DNA from: Janthinobacterium sp. 344
Lineage (GTDB): Bacteria > Pseudomonadota > Gammaproteobacteria > Burkholderiales > Burkholderiaceae_D
DNA: 64,000 nt
Assembly: GCF_900112025.1 (NCBI RefSeq)
Contig: NZ_FOKL01000001.1
Coordinates: forward strand, 921,084 to 985,083
Direction of reading: 5' to 3'
A model generated the notes under the pieces. It searched no databases. It was not told the origin of the DNA and was given only the letters and a program-made list of their open reading frames with translations. Position numbers and translations under genes: made by a program. Shown one piece after another: positions 26,850-36,420 of the stretch (the stretch's first letter is position 1; each line of letters begins with the position of its first letter).

Positions 26850-27279
26850 TGTGTCCCCTTGTGCCGTCTTGTAAAGTTAAGTCTGCCTGCCCGCGAAGCG
26901 GACCAGGCTGACTGCATGCCGCATGGGCGTCGGGAGGCGGGTTCGGGGCATGGCCGGCGCTAACGGTGCAGTGGTGTGATCGTGCAAATTCATACAACCA
27001 ATAGTTGCTATTGATTCGAGTCTGAATTATACGGTTTTTTACTTTCCACAAAGCTACTTTACGCCGCCAGCGGCCATCCTGGCGGCATTTCTTGACTTGC
27101 TTGTTGCTACAACGCAAATCGTGATGCAAAGCATGGAAAATTTCCCCAGCAACCATGGTTTCTTTGCAAAGCCGCGCTGCGATCACGTCCGCGCACCGGT
27201 ACCGGGGAAGGGCCTATAATGGCTGCGCAAGATCGCCGCACTGGCAGGCATGGCAAAAGCCCCACGCCTGCAGCATGAA
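26850..27279. other. Gene-free intergenic stretch between cheV and zwf
   Basis: About 430 bases with no convincing coding frame. It holds the divergent cheV promoter region and an isolated hairpin at 27063-27086 (GCCGCCAG/CTGGCGGC, 8-base loop) without a T tract. The zwf operators follow directly. Nothing else was recognised. Confidence 0.5.
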
Positions 27280-27294
27280 TGTAGTAAAATTTCT
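27280..27294 (+). promoter_or_regulatory. HexR-like operator 1, zwf promoter
   Basis: TGTAGTAAAATTTCT is identical to the edd operator over 14 of 15 bases and also includes TAAAAT. A second site follows 17 bases later, so zwf has a double operator. Confidence 0.65.
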
Positions 27295-27311
27295 TGCAAT
27301 TGCCACTTCTA

Positions 27312-27326
27312 CGTAGTAAATTTACA
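27312..27326 (+). promoter_or_regulatory. HexR-like operator 2, zwf promoter
   Basis: CGTAGTAAATTTACA is the most symmetrical of the four sites (GTAGTAAATTTAC is an imperfect palindrome). It ends about 90 bases before the zwf start codon. Confidence 0.6.
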
Positions 27327-27414
27327 CCACGATTTCAAGTAGCGACAGACTGGCACTTCCGGTCGGCCTCCTCCCCGCTCCGGCTCTTTTACTTTTGCGA
27401 CGACACTCACACTT

Positions 27415-28887
27415 ATGGCTCTTACCGATTTTGACCTGGTCCTGTTTGGCGGCAGCGGCGATTTAGCAATGCGCAAATTGCTGCCTGCCATGTATGCGCG
27501 CGACGTCGCGAACGACTTGCCGCCCACGGCGCGCATCATCTGCGTCGGCCGCCAGGACAGCGGCCAGGAAGCGTTCCTGAAAATGGTGGAAAGCAATGCC
27601 CGCCCGCACATCAAGGCCAGCACCCTGAACGCCGCCACCTGGAGCCGCTTCTGCGCGCGCATCGTGTACGTGTCGCTCAACGCCAGCGATGCCAAGACTT
27701 ACGCGCCACTGGTCGAAGCGCTGCGCGACGGCGCCGAGCTGACGCGCGTGTACTACCTGGCCACGCCGCCGCATTTGTTCGCGCTGATCTGCGACAACCT
27801 GGAAGAAAATGGCCTCGTCACGCCGAACTCGCGCGTGGTGCTGGAAAAACCGCTGGGCCGCGACCTGGCCAGCGCCAAGCAGATCAACGCCGAAGTGGGC
27901 AAGGTGTTCCAGGAATCGCAGATCTACCGTATCGACCATTACCTGGGCAAGGAAACCGTGCAGAACTTGCTGGCCCTGCGCTTTGGCAACGTGCTGTTCG
28001 AACCGCTGTGGCGCCGCGAATGGATTTCCGACGTGCAGATCACCATCGCCGAGAAACTCGGCGTGGGCAACCGCATGGGTTACTACGACACCTCGGGCGC
28101 GCTGCGCGACATGCTGCAAAACCATCTGCTGCAACTGCTGTGCATCGTCGCCATGGAACCGCCGACCTCGATCGCGCCGGACGCCGTGCGCGATGAAAAG
28201 CTGCAAGTGCTGCGCTCGCTGAAAAAATTCACGCCCACCACGCTGGCGCAGAACATCGTGCGCGGCCAGTACCGCGCCGGCCACGTGGACGGTGTCACCG
28301 TGCCGAGCTACCGCGACGAGCCGGACGCGCCCGAACATTCGCGCACCGAGACCTTCGTTGCGCTGAAGGCGGAAATCGACACCTGGCGCTGGGCCGGCGT
28401 GCCGTTCTACCTGCGCACGGGCAAGCGCATGGCCGACAGCCTGGCCGAGATCGTCGTGCGTTTCAAACAGATCCCGCACTCGATCTTCAACCAGCCGACG
28501 TCGAGCTTCCAGCCGAACTGCCTGGTGATCCGCTTGCAGCCCGACGAAGGCTTGCGCATGAACCTGATGGCGAAAACGCCGGGCGACGGCATGCGCTTGA
28601 AACCGGCGGAACTGGAACTCGATTTCCGCGAATCGTTCAAGACGCCGCGCATGGACGCCTACGAGCGATTGCTGCTCGACGTGCTGCGCGGCCAGCTGAC
28701 CCTGTTCATGCGCGGCGACGAACTGGAAGCGGCCTGGGAATGGGTCGAGCCGATTCTCGACAACTGGGAACAGAACGACAGCGCACCGATTCCGTACACG
28801 GCCGGCACCTGGGGCCCGGCCGCGGCCAGCGCCCTGATCGGCCGCGATGGCTTGCAGTGGCGTGAAGAAGCCTTGCCAGAGGACTAA
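27415..28887 (+). CDS. zwf: Glucose-6-phosphate 1-dehydrogenase
   Basis: 490 residues, typical length. NADP-binding FGGSGDLAMRKLLPA near the N-terminus, EKPLGRD (144-150) and the active-site RIDHYLGKETVQNLLALRF (DHYLGKE 174-180). It oxidises glucose-6-P to 6-phosphogluconolactone, the entry to both the Entner-Doudoroff and pentose-phosphate routes. The start codon follows CACTT without a good ribosome site. A HexR-type regulator gene and tal follow on the same strand. The last codons (LPED-stop) are copied in the adjacent repeat. Confidence 0.97.
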   Translation: MALTDFDLVLFGGSGDLAMRKLLPAMYARDVANDLPPTARIICVGRQDSGQEAFLKMVESNARPHIKASTLNAATWSRFCARIVYVSLNASDAKTYAPLVEALRDGAELTRVYYLATPPHLFALICDNLEENGLVTPNSRVVLEKPLGRDLASAKQINAEVGKVFQESQIYRIDHYLGKETVQNLLALRFGNVLFEPLWRREWISDVQITIAEKLGVGNRMGYYDTSGALRDMLQNHLLQLLCIVAMEPPTSIAPDAVRDEKLQVLRSLKKFTPTTLAQNIVRGQYRAGHVDGVTVPSYRDEPDAPEHSRTETFVALKAEIDTWRWAGVPFYLRTGKRMADSLAEIVVRFKQIPHSIFNQPTSSFQPNCLVIRLQPDEGLRMNLMAKTPGDGMRLKPAELELDFRESFKTPRMDAYERLLLDVLRGQLTLFMRGDELEAAWEWVEPILDNWEQNDSAPIPYTAGTWGPAAASALIGRDGLQWREEALPED

Positions 28888-29015
28888 GCTAGCAAGGCAA
28901 GGAGTCTGGCCTTGCAAGGCCAGACCGTTACGCAGGCGCGGAGCGGTGCTCCGCGAATTCCCTGCTTCACCCTTGCCAGAGGACTAAGCTAGCAAGGCAA
29001 GGAGCCTTGCAAGGC
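28871..29015 (+). repeat. Partial ~100-bp tandem duplication of the zwf 3' end
   Basis: The 34 bases at 28871-28904, spanning the last zwf codons and stop, recur perfectly at 28971-29004, exactly 100 bases later; CCTTGCAAGGC follows both copies, after an extra TCTGG in the first. A perfect 20-bp palindrome, TCTGGCCTTGCAAGGCCAGA, lies at 28905-28924 and may act as a transcript-end hairpin. Confidence 0.85.
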
Positions 29016-29074
29016 ATGGCCGTTGCGCTAAGCGCCAGGAGCATTTGGCGCTTACCCCGCACAGCGAAAATACT

Positions 29075-29101
29075 GGGGTCGGACCCTGAGGGTCCGACCC
29101 C
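29075..29101. repeat. REP-like palindrome, copy 2
   Basis: GGGGTCGGACCC-TGA-GGGTCCGACCCC, a perfect 12-bp inverted repeat, 64 bases before the hexR start. The left flank (CGAAAATACT) is nearly complementary to the right flank of copy 5. Confidence 0.85.
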
Positions 29102-29165
29102 GGCAGTTTGCCGTTGGGGTGAAAAGGACGCGAACTTAACAGCGTTACCGATAGAAGATTAATCA

Positions 29166-30020
29166 ATGCTACTCGACTCCATCCGCACCCAGCTCGATTC
29201 GCTCTCCAAGTCGGAGAAGAAGGTCGCGCTGGCCGTGCTTGACCAGCCCAACCAGACGGTCAGCCAGAACATCACGGCGCTGGCGAAAAGCGCGCAGGTG
29301 TCGGAACCGACCGTGGTGCGCTTTTGCCGCACCCTCGGCTATGACGGCTGGCATGAATTCAAGCTCAAGCTGGCGCAGGGACTGGCCCTGGCCATGCCGG
29401 GCGCGAACGAGCAGCCGGCGCAGGACGACCTGGCCGCCGACCTGGTGAATAAAATCTGCAGCCGCTCGATCAACACCCTGCTCGACCTGCGCAACAACCT
29501 GAATCCGGAAGCGATCCAGCGCGCGCTCGACATCCTGTCGCGCGCCAGCAAGATCGAATTCTATGGCCAGGGCACGTCGGGCATCGTGGCGGCCGACGCA
29601 CAGCACAAGTTCTTCCGCTCGGGCGTGCCGACGGTGGCCTACAGCGATCCGAACATCCACAGCATCGCCGCGGCGCTGCTGCGCGGCGGCGACTGCCTGG
29701 TGGCCATCTCGCAGCGCGGCAACAGCCCCGCCCTCGTGCGCTCCGTGAAACTGGCGCGCCGCGGCGGCGCCGACGTCGTCGTGCTGGCACCATCGGGCAC
29801 GCCGCTGGCCGACCTGGCCACGGTGCTGATCCCCATCGACCTGGTCTTCAATACCGATCCGTACACGCCGATCTCGGCGCGCCTGGCCTACCTGGTGGTG
29901 ATCGACGTGCTGGCCGTGGGCCTGGCCCTGCAGCGGGGGCCGGAATTCCGCAAGAAGATGCAGAACGCGCAGAAGGCGCTGCAGGAATTCGACATGCAGT
30001 TCGATTCGTTTATCGGCTAA
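29166..30020 (+). CDS. hexR: HexR-type RpiR-family sugar-phosphate regulator
   Basis: 284 residues. N-terminal HTH_6 domain (1-77: [37 protein letters not shown]) and C-terminal SIS sugar-phosphate domain (about 125-260: [38 protein letters not shown]). HexR proteins repress zwf, edd-eda and related genes and release DNA on binding KDPG. The gene lies between zwf and tal, and HexR-like sites occur at edd, pgi and zwf in this window but none directly upstream of this gene. A REP element intervenes between zwf and it. Confidence 0.9.
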   Translation: MLLDSIRTQLDSLSKSEKKVALAVLDQPNQTVSQNITALAKSAQVSEPTVVRFCRTLGYDGWHEFKLKLAQGLALAMPGANEQPAQDDLAADLVNKICSRSINTLLDLRNNLNPEAIQRALDILSRASKIEFYGQGTSGIVAADAQHKFFRSGVPTVAYSDPNIHSIAAALLRGGDCLVAISQRGNSPALVRSVKLARRGGADVVVLAPSGTPLADLATVLIPIDLVFNTDPYTPISARLAYLVVIDVLAVGLALQRGPEFRKKMQNAQKALQEFDMQFDSFIG

Positions 30021-30034
30021 AAAGCGGCAATCCG

Positions 30035-30061
30035 GGGTCGGACCCGCCGGGTCTGCCCCCG
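30035..30061. repeat. REP-like palindrome, copy 3 (slightly diverged)
   Basis: GGGGTCGGACCC-GCC-GGGTCTGCCCCC, 14 bases after the hexR stop. One arm has mismatches against the family consensus. The flank continues GGCACTTTCGCCCTGGG, like copy 2. Confidence 0.8.
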
Positions 30062-30150
30062 GCACTTTCGCCCTGGGATCAAAAACGCCGCCACCGTCCC
30101 GCATTCGGTACAATAGTCCGGCAAGCCCATTCACTCTTTCCCGTGCAGCC

Positions 30151-31086
30151 ATGAACCAACTCGAACAACTGAAGCAATTTACTACCGTGGTGGCCGACAC
30201 CGGCGACTTCCAATCGATCCAGGCGTACACGCCGCGCGACGCGACGACGAATCCATCGCTGATCCTGAAAGCCGTGCAGAAGGCCGAATACAAGCCGCTG
30301 CTGGAAAAGGCCGTGCGCGACCATCCGAACGCCTCGAATGGCGAGATCATCGACCGCCTGCTGATCGCGTTTGGCGTGGAAATCCTGCAAACCATTCCCG
30401 GCCGCGTCTCGACCGAAGTCGATGCGCGCCTGTCCTTCGACGTCGCCGGCACGGTGGCCAAGGGCCGCGACCTGATCGCCCTGTACTCGAACGCGGGCAT
30501 CGCGCGCGAGCGCGTGCTGATCAAGATGGCCTCCACCTGGGAAGGCATCCGCGCCGCCGAGATCCTGGAAAAGGAAGGCATCCGCTGCAACATGACCCTG
30601 CTGTTCTCGCTGGCCCAGGCCATCGCCTGCGCCGAAGCGGGCGCACAGCTGATTTCGCCATTCGTCGGCCGCATCTACGACTGGTACAAGAAATCGACGG
30701 GCATCGACTACGTGGGCGCGGAAGACCCGGGCGTGCAATCGGTCAAGCGCATCTACAATTACTACCGCAAGTTCGGCTACAAGACCGAAGTGATGGGCGC
30801 GAGCTTCCGCAACACCTCGCAAATCCTCGAACTGGCCGGCTGCGACCTGCTGACCATCAGCCCCGACCTGCTGCAGCAGCTGGCCGACAGCGATGCGCCG
30901 GTGGAGCGCAAGCTGAGCGCCGAAGCGGCGCCGTCCGCCAACATCGTGCAGATGTCGCTGAACGAGGAAGCCTTCCGCTTCATGATGAATGAAGACGCGA
31001 TGGCGACGGAAAAACTGGCCGAAGGCATCCGCGCCTTCTGCGTCGATTCCGGCAAGCTGAAACAGATGATCGCGGCGCTGCGCTAA
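30151..31086 (+). CDS. tal: Transaldolase (TalB type)
   Basis: 311 residues, close to the usual 317. [15 protein letters not shown] (signature 1 with catalytic Asp region) and [20 protein letters not shown] (signature 2 with Schiff-base Lys) are intact. It transfers a dihydroxyacetone unit in the non-oxidative pentose-phosphate pathway. A TACAAT -10-like sequence lies about 40 bases upstream. A strong terminator follows. Confidence 0.97.
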   Translation: MNQLEQLKQFTTVVADTGDFQSIQAYTPRDATTNPSLILKAVQKAEYKPLLEKAVRDHPNASNGEIIDRLLIAFGVEILQTIPGRVSTEVDARLSFDVAGTVAKGRDLIALYSNAGIARERVLIKMASTWEGIRAAEILEKEGIRCNMTLLFSLAQAIACAEAGAQLISPFVGRIYDWYKKSTGIDYVGAEDPGVQSVKRIYNYYRKFGYKTEVMGASFRNTSQILELAGCDLLTISPDLLQQLADSDAPVERKLSAEAAPSANIVQMSLNEEAFRFMMNEDAMATEKLAEGIRAFCVDSGKLKQMIAALR

Positions 31087-31103
31087 TCCGGGCCTGCGTC
31101 AAG

Positions 31104-31142
31104 AAAAGCGGCGTCCGTGCACTGCACGGACGCCGCTTTTTT
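31104..31142 (+). terminator. Strong rho-independent terminator after tal
   Basis: A 13-bp GC-rich stem (GCGGCGTCCGTGC/GCACGGACGCCGC, 3-base loop) followed by six T. A-rich sequence before the stem means it could also end the convergent lipoprotein transcript. Confidence 0.93.
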
Positions 31143-31155
31143 CATGCAGGACCGA

Positions 31156-32004
31156 TCAGGAGCAGCGGAAGGTGGCCACGCCCTGATAGTTGCCGCCGTT
31201 GGCCAGTTGCACCTTGTAGGCGGACAGCAGCAGATAGCGGCCGGTGCCGCCATCGCCCAGCATCAGCTGCGCGCCCGTGCCACTCGACAGATAGCCGCCC
31301 GTGATGCTGCTCGACGCCGGCGAAGCGATGCTCGTGGAAGCCGTCACCTTGCCCGTGCTGCCGCCGGCGCTGGCGTCGATGGCCAGTACGATCCTGGCGC
31401 CCGAGCCATCGAAGGCGATGCTGGCATTGCCGCTGGCCGTGCCGAAGTTGGCGCTCGACGGGACGTTGCCGCCGCCGGTGTAGCTTGGCGCCGTGAACGT
31501 GCCTGCGTCGCAGGTGAACGTGCCGCTCGCCGGCAGCGCGGCGAGCACGTTATAGACGACGTAATGCGCGCTGGCATTGTTGCCCGTCAAGGTCGTGGCG
31601 CCGGTGCTGCTGCTGAACGCGCCCTTGAACCAGCGTCCCTGCGCAAAGCTCGCGTCGCCGCTGATCTCGTGCGTCACGGACGGGTTGCCCGTCAGGACGA
31701 TGCTGCCGATGGTGCTCAAGGCGCCGGAGGCGTCCTGTACCAGCGTGCTGGCCTTGCCATTGCTCTGCAAGCCGATCGACGTAAAGATGAAACGGCTGTT
31801 GTCGCCATTGGCAAAACGGGCGCTGACGGCGCCCGTGCTGTCGCCGGTGAGCGTGGGCGTGACGGGTACGACCGGCGGCGTGACGGGCACCACGGGCGGG
31901 TTCACGGCGACAGCCGGGTCGGCCGGGGAGGACGAGCCGCCACCGCCGCAGGCAGCGAGGGAGCCGGCGATGAGGGTCAAAACAAAAGCGTGATTCAATT
32001 GCAT
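31156..32004 (-). CDS. Secreted lipoprotein, unknown function
   Basis: 282 residues. The start is set at the ATG giving MQLNHAFVLTLIAGSLAAC, a lipoprotein signal with Cys19 followed by GGGGSSS. A Pro/Val linker with two PPVVPVT repeats precedes a body rich in Ser, Thr, Gly and Ala (RFIFTSIGLQSNGKASTLVQ, RYLLLSAYKVQLANGGNY). No named domain was recognised; a beta-rich surface or periplasmic fold is likely. It is convergent with tal and divergent from the patatin-like gene, with a 210-base AT-richer gap between the starts. Confidence 0.72.
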   Translation of the reverse strand: MQLNHAFVLTLIAGSLAACGGGGSSSPADPAVAVNPPVVPVTPPVVPVTPTLTGDSTGAVSARFANGDNSRFIFTSIGLQSNGKASTLVQDASGALSTIGSIVLTGNPSVTHEISGDASFAQGRWFKGAFSSSTGATTLTGNNASAHYVVYNVLAALPASGTFTCDAGTFTAPSYTGGGNVPSSANFGTASGNASIAFDGSGARIVLAIDASAGGSTGKVTASTSIASPASSSITGGYLSSGTGAQLMLGDGGTGRYLLLSAYKVQLANGGNYQGVATFRCS

Positions 32005-32214
32005 GCTATTCCAATAAAAAAGACGTGACGCGTCCTTGGCACATGCCAAAAACTTAACGCCGAGCATTATGCAATATTTCCCAGGAGAATGCTTATTCAA
32101 AAGAAAATCACTAATACTAACAATGTGACGATAGCGCGCACGACTGTGTCGCGGCGCCACGCTGAAGGTAGAATACAAAGCTACCGTCCGCTTCTTGCTT
32201 GCCAACGTCACTCC

Positions 32215-33288
32215 ATGCAATCACCGATCACCATCCGCCTGGGCCGCCGCGCCCGCGCCCGCATCGCCGCACACGGCGTGCGTGCCAGTGATATCGCCAT
32301 CGTCCCCGCCGCCGCGGGCGGGCCGAAAGGCCTGATCCTGCACCAGCTCGACTGTTGGCTGTTCGGCGAATTCTTGCCGCAGGCACCGCGCCCGCGCCAC
32401 TTCGTCGGCGCCTCGATCGGCGCCTGGCGCATGGCGGCCGCCGTGTTTCCCGATCCCGTCGCCGCGCAGCGCCGACTGGTGCGCGAATACGTGGGCCAGC
32501 GCTATCCGGACAAACCCGATGCCGCCCACGTCAGCCGCACCTGCCGCGCCCTGCTCGACGCCGTGCTCGATGGCCAGGATGCGCAATTGCTGCAGCATGG
32601 CCGGCACAGCCTGGGCGTGCTGGCCGTGCGCGGCATCGGCGCGCTGGCGCAGCCGGGCACCTGGCGCGACCGGCGCGGCTTCCTGCTGGCGGCGGCCAAC
32701 AACGCCGTGGCGCGCGCGCGCCTGGCCGCCTCGCTCGAACGCGTGGTCTTCCATGCGGGCGCGGATGGGGCCAGCTGGCTGCGTTCGCGCTTCGACGCCT
32801 TTCATTCGCACTTCGTGCCGCTGGCGCAGGACAACCTGCGCGATGCGCTGCTCGCGTCCGGTTCCATCCCGCTGGTGCTCGATGCCGTGACGGACATCGC
32901 CGGCGCGCCACCCGGGCGCTACTGGGACGGCGGCCTGGTCGACTACCACCTGCACCTGCCCTACCAGCGCGAGCCGGACCTGGTGCTGTACCCGCATTTC
33001 GCCGACCATCTCGTGCCGGGCTGGCTGGACAAGGCCATGCCGTGGCGCCGCGCGCGCGCCGGCGATAGCGCGCTGGACAACATGATCCTCGTCTCGCCCT
33101 CGCGCGACTTCATTGCCAGCTTGCCGAACGGCAAACTGCCGGACCGGCGCGACTTCCCCCACTATGGCCAGGACCACGCGGGGCGCATGCGCGACTGGCG
33201 CCGCGCCATCGCCGAAAGCGAGCGCATGGCCGCCGCCTTCGCCCGCTGGGCCGAGCAGCCGGACTTGCGCCAGGCGGGCGATCTGTAG
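32215..33288 (+). CDS. Patatin-like phospholipase family protein
   Basis: 357 residues; the start is the ATG opening [17 protein letters not shown], since upstream sequence is non-protein-like. Patatin elements in order: oxyanion loop [17 protein letters not shown], nucleophile elbow [14 protein letters not shown] (GxSxG), and the dyad Asp in [15 protein letters not shown]. These serine hydrolases cleave acyl lipids. No signal peptide. It stands as a single gene. Activity is inferred from the intact catalytic pair. Confidence 0.82.
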   Translation: MQSPITIRLGRRARARIAAHGVRASDIAIVPAAAGGPKGLILHQLDCWLFGEFLPQAPRPRHFVGASIGAWRMAAAVFPDPVAAQRRLVREYVGQRYPDKPDAAHVSRTCRALLDAVLDGQDAQLLQHGRHSLGVLAVRGIGALAQPGTWRDRRGFLLAAANNAVARARLAASLERVVFHAGADGASWLRSRFDAFHSHFVPLAQDNLRDALLASGSIPLVLDAVTDIAGAPPGRYWDGGLVDYHLHLPYQREPDLVLYPHFADHLVPGWLDKAMPWRRARAGDSALDNMILVSPSRDFIASLPNGKLPDRRDFPHYGQDHAGRMRDWRRAIAESERMAAAFARWAEQPDLRQAGDL

Positions 33289-33407
33289 CACGGGCGTGCC
33301 TGCAACAGTCACGGCAACAGGCACTTGTTTCGCTTACCTATCGGTCACTTATCGGTGCATACTATGTCGCACAGGCAATTAAATCCCCTTGCGACAGGAG
33401 CCCGACC

Positions 33408-35126
33408 ATGCACGCCCTCTCCCACCTTCGTATCGGCACGCGCCTGGCAGCGGGTTTCGCGCTGGTGCTGCTGCTGTCCGTGATTTCCACCTCGTACGCG
33501 CTGTACAGCGCCCACGTCAATGCCGAGGCGACCCGGCAAATGATGGAAAAACCGCTGGCCAAGGAACGCCTGGTGTCGGACTGGTACGTGCTGATTTATT
33601 CGGCCATCGCGCGCACCTCGATGATCGCCAAAAGCACGGATGAAACCCTGTCGAACGTCTTTGCCGAGACCATCGCCGACAGCACGAAACAGGGCGGCGA
33701 ACTGCTGAAGAAAATAGAGGCCCTGCTCGACAGCGACGAGGAAAAAGCCACCTTCAAGGCCTCCATCGCCGAGCGCGTCAAATACCAGGATGCCAAGACC
33801 CTGGTGATGAATGCGCGCAAGGCGGGCAACGCGGCGCAGGCGGAAAACACCTACCGCGACAGCTTCGCGCCGGCCGCCGCCAATTACCAGAACAACGTCA
33901 AGGCCCTGCTGGCGCAGCAGCGCAAGGCCATCGACGCCACGGCGCTGGCGATCGAGGCGGCCAACGAACGCAGCTTCACCCTGCTGCTGACCCTGTGCGC
34001 GCTGGTGGTGGCCCTGGGCAGCGTCTGCGCCTGGCTGATCACGCGCTCGATCACCGTGCCGCTGCAGGCGGCCGTGAAGGTGGCGGAAACGGTGGCCGAC
34101 GGCGACTTGCGCACGCATTTCGGTCCGGCCGCCAGCGATGAAATCGGCGACCTGATGCGCGCCCTGCACGGCATGAACGAAGCGCTGCGCAAGGTGGTGT
34201 CGGAAGTCCAGACGGGCACCAACGCGATCGCCACGGCGTCGGGCGAAATCGCCGCCGGCAACCAGGATTTGTCGGCGCGCACGGAACAGCAGGCCAGCTC
34301 GCTGGAAGAGACGGCATCGTCGATGGAAGAACTCACCAGCACCGTCAAGCAGAACGCGGACAACGCGCGCCAGGCCAACCAGATGGCGGTGGCCGCGTCC
34401 GGCGTGGCCGAACGGGGCGGCAGCATCGTCAGCCAGGTGGTCGACACCATGGGCGCCATCGACACGGCGTCGACGAAAATCGTCGACATCATCGGCGTCA
34501 TCGACGGCATCGCCTTCCAGACGAATATCCTGGCGCTGAACGCGGCCGTCGAGGCGGCGCGCGCCGGCGAGCAGGGGCGCGGCTTTGCCGTCGTCGCCAC
34601 GGAGGTGCGCAGCCTGGCACAGCGCTCGGCCGCGGCGGCGCGCGAAATCAAGACCCTGATCGGCGACTCGGTGGAGCAGGTCAACAACGGCACGCGGCTG
34701 GTGCAGCAGGCCGGCAGCACCATGGGCGAAGTGGTCGACAGCGTGCGCCGCGTTACCGACATCATGGCCGAGATCACGGCCGCCAGCGCCGAGCAAAGCA
34801 TGGGCATCGACCAGGTCAACCAGGCGATCGCGCAGATGGACCAGGTGACGCAGCAAAACGCCGCCCTGGTGGAAGAAGCGGCGGCCGCCGCCGAGAGCAT
34901 GCAGGACCAGGCGGCGCGCCTGGCGCAGGTGGCGGCCGGCTTCCAGCTGGAGCACATGGCGGCAGCGGCGGCGCCGGCACGCGCCGCGCGGCCGGTCAAG
35001 GCCGCGCCACCCGGCGTGCCCCGTCTGGCGCCACAGCGCAAGCCGGCCAGCGCGCCGCCAGCGGCCGCCACGCCGCGCAAGCCCTCCGCGCATGTCGGCG
35101 GCGAGCAGGACTGGGAAGAATTTTAG
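33408..35126 (+). CDS. Methyl-accepting chemotaxis protein with C-terminal CheR tether
   Basis: 572 residues. Membrane segment 1 (about 13-33), a roughly 150-residue periplasmic four-helix-bundle-type sensor, membrane segment 2 (about 188-212), HAMP (about 210-263), and the signalling coiled coil whose tip is [20 protein letters not shown]. The protein ends QDWEEF, matching the CheR/CheB-binding pentapeptide of Tar/Tsr-like receptors. CAGGAG precedes the ATG. The ligand cannot be told from sequence. Confidence 0.95.
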   Translation: MHALSHLRIGTRLAAGFALVLLLSVISTSYALYSAHVNAEATRQMMEKPLAKERLVSDWYVLIYSAIARTSMIAKSTDETLSNVFAETIADSTKQGGELLKKIEALLDSDEEKATFKASIAERVKYQDAKTLVMNARKAGNAAQAENTYRDSFAPAAANYQNNVKALLAQQRKAIDATALAIEAANERSFTLLLTLCALVVALGSVCAWLITRSITVPLQAAVKVAETVADGDLRTHFGPAASDEIGDLMRALHGMNEALRKVVSEVQTGTNAIATASGEIAAGNQDLSARTEQQASSLEETASSMEELTSTVKQNADNARQANQMAVAASGVAERGGSIVSQVVDTMGAIDTASTKIVDIIGVIDGIAFQTNILALNAAVEAARAGEQGRGFAVVATEVRSLAQRSAAAAREIKTLIGDSVEQVNNGTRLVQQAGSTMGEVVDSVRRVTDIMAEITAASAEQSMGIDQVNQAIAQMDQVTQQNAALVEEAAAAAESMQDQAARLAQVAAGFQLEHMAAAAAPARAARPVKAAPPGVPRLAPQRKPASAPPAAATPRKPSAHVGGEQDWEEF

Positions 35127-35247
35127 GCCGGCGCCTGGCCGGGCCAGCAAAGTATTTGACAGCCGGGCCGGGCGCGCCGATACTGGTTTCAGGTGGGACT
35201 GGCGCGCCACCGCACGATGCACCAGCCGGCGCCTCCAGGGAGAGACC

Positions 35248-36420
35248 ATGCGCCCCTATCTTGTTACCGCCCAGTGCCTGCTGCGCCTGGGCGCCATTGT
35301 GCTCTGCGCCGCCCTGGCAGCCTGCGCCGCCACGCCAGTGGCCAGCCTGCCCCCCGTCTTCAACGATGCCGACTTCGCGCCCGCCGCGGCGATAGACGCG
35401 GGCCAAGTCTTCGCCGTCAATGATGTGATGCGGCACTATATACAGGACGAGGTGCGGCACGCGGCGCGCAACGGCAATCCCCGCGTGGCCCTGTACGACG
35501 CCCTGTACGACAAATCCAGGCTGAAGCTTGAATACGATGCGGCCATGACGCGCAATGCGCGCGAGACGTTCGCCGCGCGCAGCGGCAATTGCCTGTCGCT
35601 GGTGATCATGACGGCGGCGCTGGCGCATGAAATGGGCTTGCAGGTGCGCTACCAGGAAGTGCTGGGCGAAGAGAGCTGGAGCCGCAGCGGCGACATGTAT
35701 TTTGTCGCCGGCCACGTCAACCTGGTGCTGGGCAGGGGCTTGAGCGAGAACCCGAACAACTACGATGCCAAGGGCATGATGGTGATCGACTTCCTGCCCG
35801 CCGGCGACGTGGCGGGCTACCGCACGCGCGAAATCAGCGAAGCGACCGTGCTGGCCATGTACATGAACAACCGCGCCGCCGAAACCATGAGCGAAGGGCA
35901 GCTGGACCAGGCTTACTGGTGGGCCAGGGCGGCCATCGGACAGGATCCGTCGTTCAGCAGCGCCTACAACACCCTGGGCGTGATCCAGTTCCGCCACGGC
36001 AATCTGGAGCAGGCACGGCGCACGCTGGCCCATGCGCTGACCCGCACGCCGGACAATACCGTGCTGCTGTCGAACCTGGCCCAGGCGCTGGAAGCGTCGG
36101 GCCTGCCGGGCGAAGCGCTGCCGCTGCGCAGGCGCCTGCTGGCGCTGCAGCCGCAACCGCCGTTCTACTACTTCAACCAGGGCAAGGCGGCCATGCGGCA
36201 AGGCGACTATGCGCAAGCCATCCGCCTGTTTTCACGCGAACTGGCGCGCGATCCCTACTACCATGAATTTCACTTCGGGCTGGCGCAGGCGTACGCGCGC
36301 ATGGGACAACTCTCGCAGGCGGACAAGCAGCTGGAACTGGCGATGGACAACAGCACCACGCGCAGCGACCACACCCTGTATGCGGCCAAGCTGCAGCGCC
36401 TGCGCGCCGTCGCGCATTAA
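35248..36420 (+). CDS. Lipoprotein with transglutaminase-like core and TPR repeats
   Basis: 390 residues. AGGGAGAG precedes the ATG; the lipobox is CAALAAC (Cys26). Residues about 105-210 resemble a transglutaminase-like fold with a Cys-His-Asp set: SGNCLSLVIMTAALAHEMGL, GHVNLVLG and MVIDFLPAG. Residues 230-390 hold four TPR units (AYNTLGVIQFRHGNLEQARR, VLLSNLAQALEASGLPGEAL, FYFNQGKAAMRQGDYAQAI-like, HFGLAQAYARMGQLSQADKQ). A periplasmic, envelope-attached role is likely. Its stop codon overlaps the convergent hemW stop. Confidence 0.75.
   Translation: MRPYLVTAQCLLRLGAIVLCAALAACAATPVASLPPVFNDADFAPAAAIDAGQVFAVNDVMRHYIQDEVRHAARNGNPRVALYDALYDKSRLKLEYDAAMTRNARETFAARSGNCLSLVIMTAALAHEMGLQVRYQEVLGEESWSRSGDMYFVAGHVNLVLGRGLSENPNNYDAKGMMVIDFLPAGDVAGYRTREISEATVLAMYMNNRAAETMSEGQLDQAYWWARAAIGQDPSFSSAYNTLGVIQFRHGNLEQARRTLAHALTRTPDNTVLLSNLAQALEASGLPGEALPLRRRLLALQPQPPFYYFNQGKAAMRQGDYAQAIRLFSRELARDPYYHEFHFGLAQAYARMGQLSQADKQLELAMDNSTTRSDHTLYAAKLQRLRAVAH

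Noticed and set aside
27063-27086. Hairpin GCCGCCAG/CTGGCGGC as a terminator
   Set aside because: No T tract on either strand and no gene ending nearby.
26821-27186. Minus-strand open frame in the cheV upstream region
   Set aside because: No ribosome site or family resemblance, mixed composition; more likely promoter and leader of cheV.
32036-32049. TTGGCA-CA-TGCCAA palindrome between the lipoprotein and patatin genes as an operator
   Set aside because: Single short palindrome with no neighbouring regulator or second copy; could be chance.
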